NCBI GenBank assembly: GCA_003695505.1
Contig: RFIY01000110.1
Span: forward strand, 1 to 8,711
Origin: Candidatus Dadabacteria bacterium
GTDB taxonomy: Bacteria; J088
Direction of reading: 5' to 3'
Length of the DNA stretch: 8,711 nt
The notes below the pieces were generated by a model. That model searched no databases and was not told the origin of the DNA. It saw only the letters and a list, made by a program, of their open reading frames with translations. Positions 6,940 to 8,711 of this stretch are shown one piece after another (position 1 is the first letter of the stretch; every line of letters starts with the position of its first letter). Position numbers and translations under genes: made by a program.

Positions 6940-8711
6940 ATGAACCGTATCCTTGCCCGTTTTTCGACACCGCTCTGGGCGGTGTGTCTTTTAGTGTTTG
7001 TTTCCGGTTGTCTCGAAGACGCCGTTCAGGATGCGGTCGATGACGCGATCAGCTCGGCGTGTATCGATGTGGACGGCGATGGTTACGGGATCGAATGTGA
7101 GGCGGGGCCGGACTGTGATGATACCAATGCCAACCTGAACGTCACCTGCGACGAGACGGCCTGTGTCGATGCCGACGGTGACGGGTATGGCCAGGACTGT
7201 GCAGCCGGGGCGGACTGTGACGACGCGGATGCAACGGTCTACCAGTCGCAATACGCCTACCCGGACACGGATGGCGATACGTACGCGACCGAGGTCTCGG
7301 CGATGATCTGTACGGGTGCATCGTTGCCGACGGGTTACCTTTCCGCCGCGGGCGGAGACTGCGACGACGCGGACAGCAGCGTTTTCGAAAGCAAGAACCT
7401 CTATATCGATGCCGACGGCGACGGCGTGGGCGGCCCCTCGATGGCAACCGTCTGTGCCGGCAGCGGCATCCCGTCGGGCTACAGCGACAAAACTGGCGAC
7501 TGCAACGATGGCGACGGCAATATTTACCAGGATCTGTATGGCTATCCGGACGTCGATGGCGATGGTTACAGCAGTGCTGTCTCGCAGACGGTTTGCTCCG
7601 GTACGGCGCTGCCCGCAGGATTTACCGCGGCTCCAGGCGCTGACTGCAACGACAACCAGAGCTCGATCAACCCCGGCGCCACCGACACGCCCGGTGATGC
7701 GATCGACAGCGACTGCGACGGCATCGACGGCGCTCAGCCCACCGACAGCACAAGCATCTTCGTCAGCGTGGCGGGCAGTGACAGCAACCCGGGAACGATG
7801 GCGCAGCCCGTCTCGACGCTGGCACGCGGTGTCGCTCTTGCGGCCGCCTCCGGGAAGTCTGTCATGATGGCGCAGGGAACCTATACGGTGACTGCAGACA
7901 TTGCCGATTCGGTGGTGATCGGTGGCGGGTTCAGCAGCGATTTCATGTCTCGCAGCGCAACGATGTACACGACGGTCCTCACGGCTGCAGCCGGCGACGT
8001 GACGACGGTCGGCATTGCCAGCAATGTCACCGTCACGATCGCGCTCGTATCCGCGTACCCCGCGACCGGAAGCGGAGACCGTTACGTCTTTGACAGCCAG
8101 GGCAATCTGACGTTGAGCAACGTGATGATCAGCGGCCAGGGCGGCAGCGGTGCCAACGATGGCAACACGGGTGTGCGGCAACAAGGCGGCTCACTCTGGT
8201 TTTACCAGAGCACCGTAACCGATTTCGGTGCTTCGTCTGCCCGTCGCGCCTGGGGGATCGATGCCTCTGGCAACGTGACGGTCGAGGCAGGTACGATCGG
8301 CAATCTTGGCGGCTCGAGAACCGTTGGCCTGCTCGCGCGTTCCGGAGCGATTGCCGTGACTGACAGCCTGGTCTCGTCACAGGATAGCAACGGCAACAAA
8401 CAGATTGGCCTGTTGAACTTGTCCACCAAGCTCACGGTTGACAATTCGGAACTGCTCGGTTCCAACTCCGGCAGCGAGTGTTACGGTCTGTTCAACAACC
8501 CCGGTGCGAGTGCGCTGGTGCGCGACAGTTTCGTGCACGGGGGAATCTGTAGTGACGTTTACGGGATCTTCAGTGCCGGTGGCAGCATCCGTACCATTGA
8601 TTCGGATATCCTTGGTGGTAAGAGTATGAGCGATCTGTATGGTATTCGCGCCGAGGGGCGACCATGGGATAACGATCGCATCGCGGTGAACGGTGGTTCG
8701 GTCGTCGGCGG
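6940..8711 (+). CDS. Lipoprotein with MopE-type metal-binding repeats and beta-helix domain, 3' partial
   Basis: The frame is open from ATG 6940 to the window end (590 codons, no stop), so the C-terminus is missing. AGGAG at 6927-6931, 8 nt upstream, fixes the start. A lipoprotein signal (LLVFVSGC, Cys24) with Leu at +2 suggests outer-membrane sorting. Residues 41-264 hold five Asp-rich loops: DVDGDGYG (43), DADGDGYG (77), DTDGDTYA (109), DADGDGVG (157) and DVDGDGYS (204). Each is followed by DC(D/N)D at 58, 92, 140, 187 and 235, and the series closes with DSDCDGIDG (256-264). This is the pattern of the MopE-type putative metal-binding repeat (PF11617-like), with EF-like Ca2+ loops cross-braced by cysteines. 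From residue 273 a beta-helix domain begins (SIFVSVAGSDSNPGT...STLARGVALA...GTYTV...VIGGGFSSD), followed by many short LTLSNVMISG- and LTVDNSELLG-like coils. It is probably a cell-surface calcium- or metal-stabilised structural or adhesive protein; no enzymatic residues were identified. Confidence 0.9.
   Translation, partial: MNRILARFSTPLWAVCLLVFVSGCLEDAVQDAVDDAISSACIDVDGDGYGIECEAGPDCDDTNANLNVTCDETACVDADGDGYGQDCAAGADCDDADATVYQSQYAYPDTDGDTYATEVSAMICTGASLPTGYLSAAGGDCDDADSSVFESKNLYIDADGDGVGGPSMATVCAGSGIPSGYSDKTGDCNDGDGNIYQDLYGYPDVDGDGYSSAVSQTVCSGTALPAGFTAAPGADCNDNQSSINPGATDTPGDAIDSDCDGIDGAQPTDSTSIFVSVAGSDSNPGTMAQPVSTLARGVALAAASGKSVMMAQGTYTVTADIADSVVIGGGFSSDFMSRSATMYTTVLTAAAGDVTTVGIASNVTVTIALVSAYPATGSGDRYVFDSQGNLTLSNVMISGQGGSGANDGNTGVRQQGGSLWFYQSTVTDFGASSARRAWGIDASGNVTVEAGTIGNLGGSRTVGLLARSGAIAVTDSLVSSQDSNGNKQIGLLNLSTKLTVDNSELLGSNSGSECYGLFNNPGASALVRDSFVHGGICSDVYGIFSAGGSIRTIDSDILGGKSMSDLYGIRAEGRPWDNDRIAVNGGSVVG
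7066..7731 (+). repeat. Five tandem protein-level MopE-type DxDGDG...DCDD repeats
   Basis: Within the lipoprotein gene, five units start at about 7066, 7168, 7264, 7408 and 7549. The first two have 15 residues from the Asp loop to DCDD, and the last three have 30-31, with an inserted segment containing (M/V)C-(x)G-(x)LPxGY-like sequence. Codon choice differs between units (for example GTGGACGGCGATGGTTAC against GCCGACGGTGACGGGTAT), so the units are old and not recent DNA duplications. Confidence 0.85.

Noticed and set aside
7066-7731. Asp/Gly-rich periodicity considered as a DNA minisatellite or CRISPR-like array
   Set aside because: Unit lengths vary, codons differ between units and the frame is kept throughout, so the periodicity is at the protein level.
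6991-8184. Long minus-strand open frame (397 codons) antisense to the MopE-repeat gene
   Set aside because: Its product is a low-complexity Arg/Val/Ala-rich sequence with no recognisable fold, mirroring the GAC/GGC repeats of the + strand. The + strand frame has a ribosome site, a lipobox and known repeats.

Overview
The window reads as a GC-rich, Gram-negative bacterial chromosome segment. The evidence is two lipoprotein signal peptides, Shine-Dalgarno-type starts, a strong third-position G/C preference by eye and several exported surface proteins. Gammaproteobacteria or a myxobacterial/deltaproteobacterial lineage would both fit (EF-hand proteins, MopE-type repeats, beta-helix surface proteins, AlkP-superfamily lipoproteins). 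The sequence alone does not settle this, and no rRNA, tRNA, IS element, CRISPR array or integrase is visible.

Layout. (1) 1-1776, + strand: the 3' part of a large secreted protein with an Ig/cadherin-like module, a polymorphic-outer-membrane-protein-like beta-helix and a C-terminal Ig-like domain. It is followed by a strong hairpin terminator (1813-1839). (2) 1915-5398, + strand: a compact three-gene run. It encodes a small secreted EF-hand protein, a PAPS-dependent sulfotransferase, and a membrane-anchored AlkP-superfamily phosphohydrolase whose start codon overlaps the sulfotransferase stop codon (TGATG). (3) 5423-6832, - strand: a sulfatase-fold lipoprotein converging on the AlkP gene with only 24 bp between stop codons. 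Its nucleophile position is Thr instead of the Cys/Ser needed for formylglycine. (4) 6940-8711, + strand, running off the window: a lipoprotein with five Asp-rich calcium/metal-binding repeats of the MopE kind, followed by another beta-helix-type surface domain. It is divergent from gene (3), and the two share a 107-bp intergenic region.

Interpretation. The core (sulfotransferase, AlkP hydrolase, sulfatase-fold hydrolase) has two enzymes with apparently periplasm-facing catalytic domains of one superfamily plus a cytosolic-type sulfotransferase. This would suit synthesis and editing of a sulfated or phospho-substituted envelope glycan or lipid. The flanks are large calcium-binding/beta-helix surface proteins. 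The functional link between core and flanks is inference from proximity. The most interesting points are the Thr-type 'sulfatase', the YIDPxTG membrane module fused to the AlkP domain, and the two size classes of MopE-type repeat. The long gene at 6940 has no stop codon inside the window and is easily missed by ORF callers; the long antisense frame over it is a shadow.
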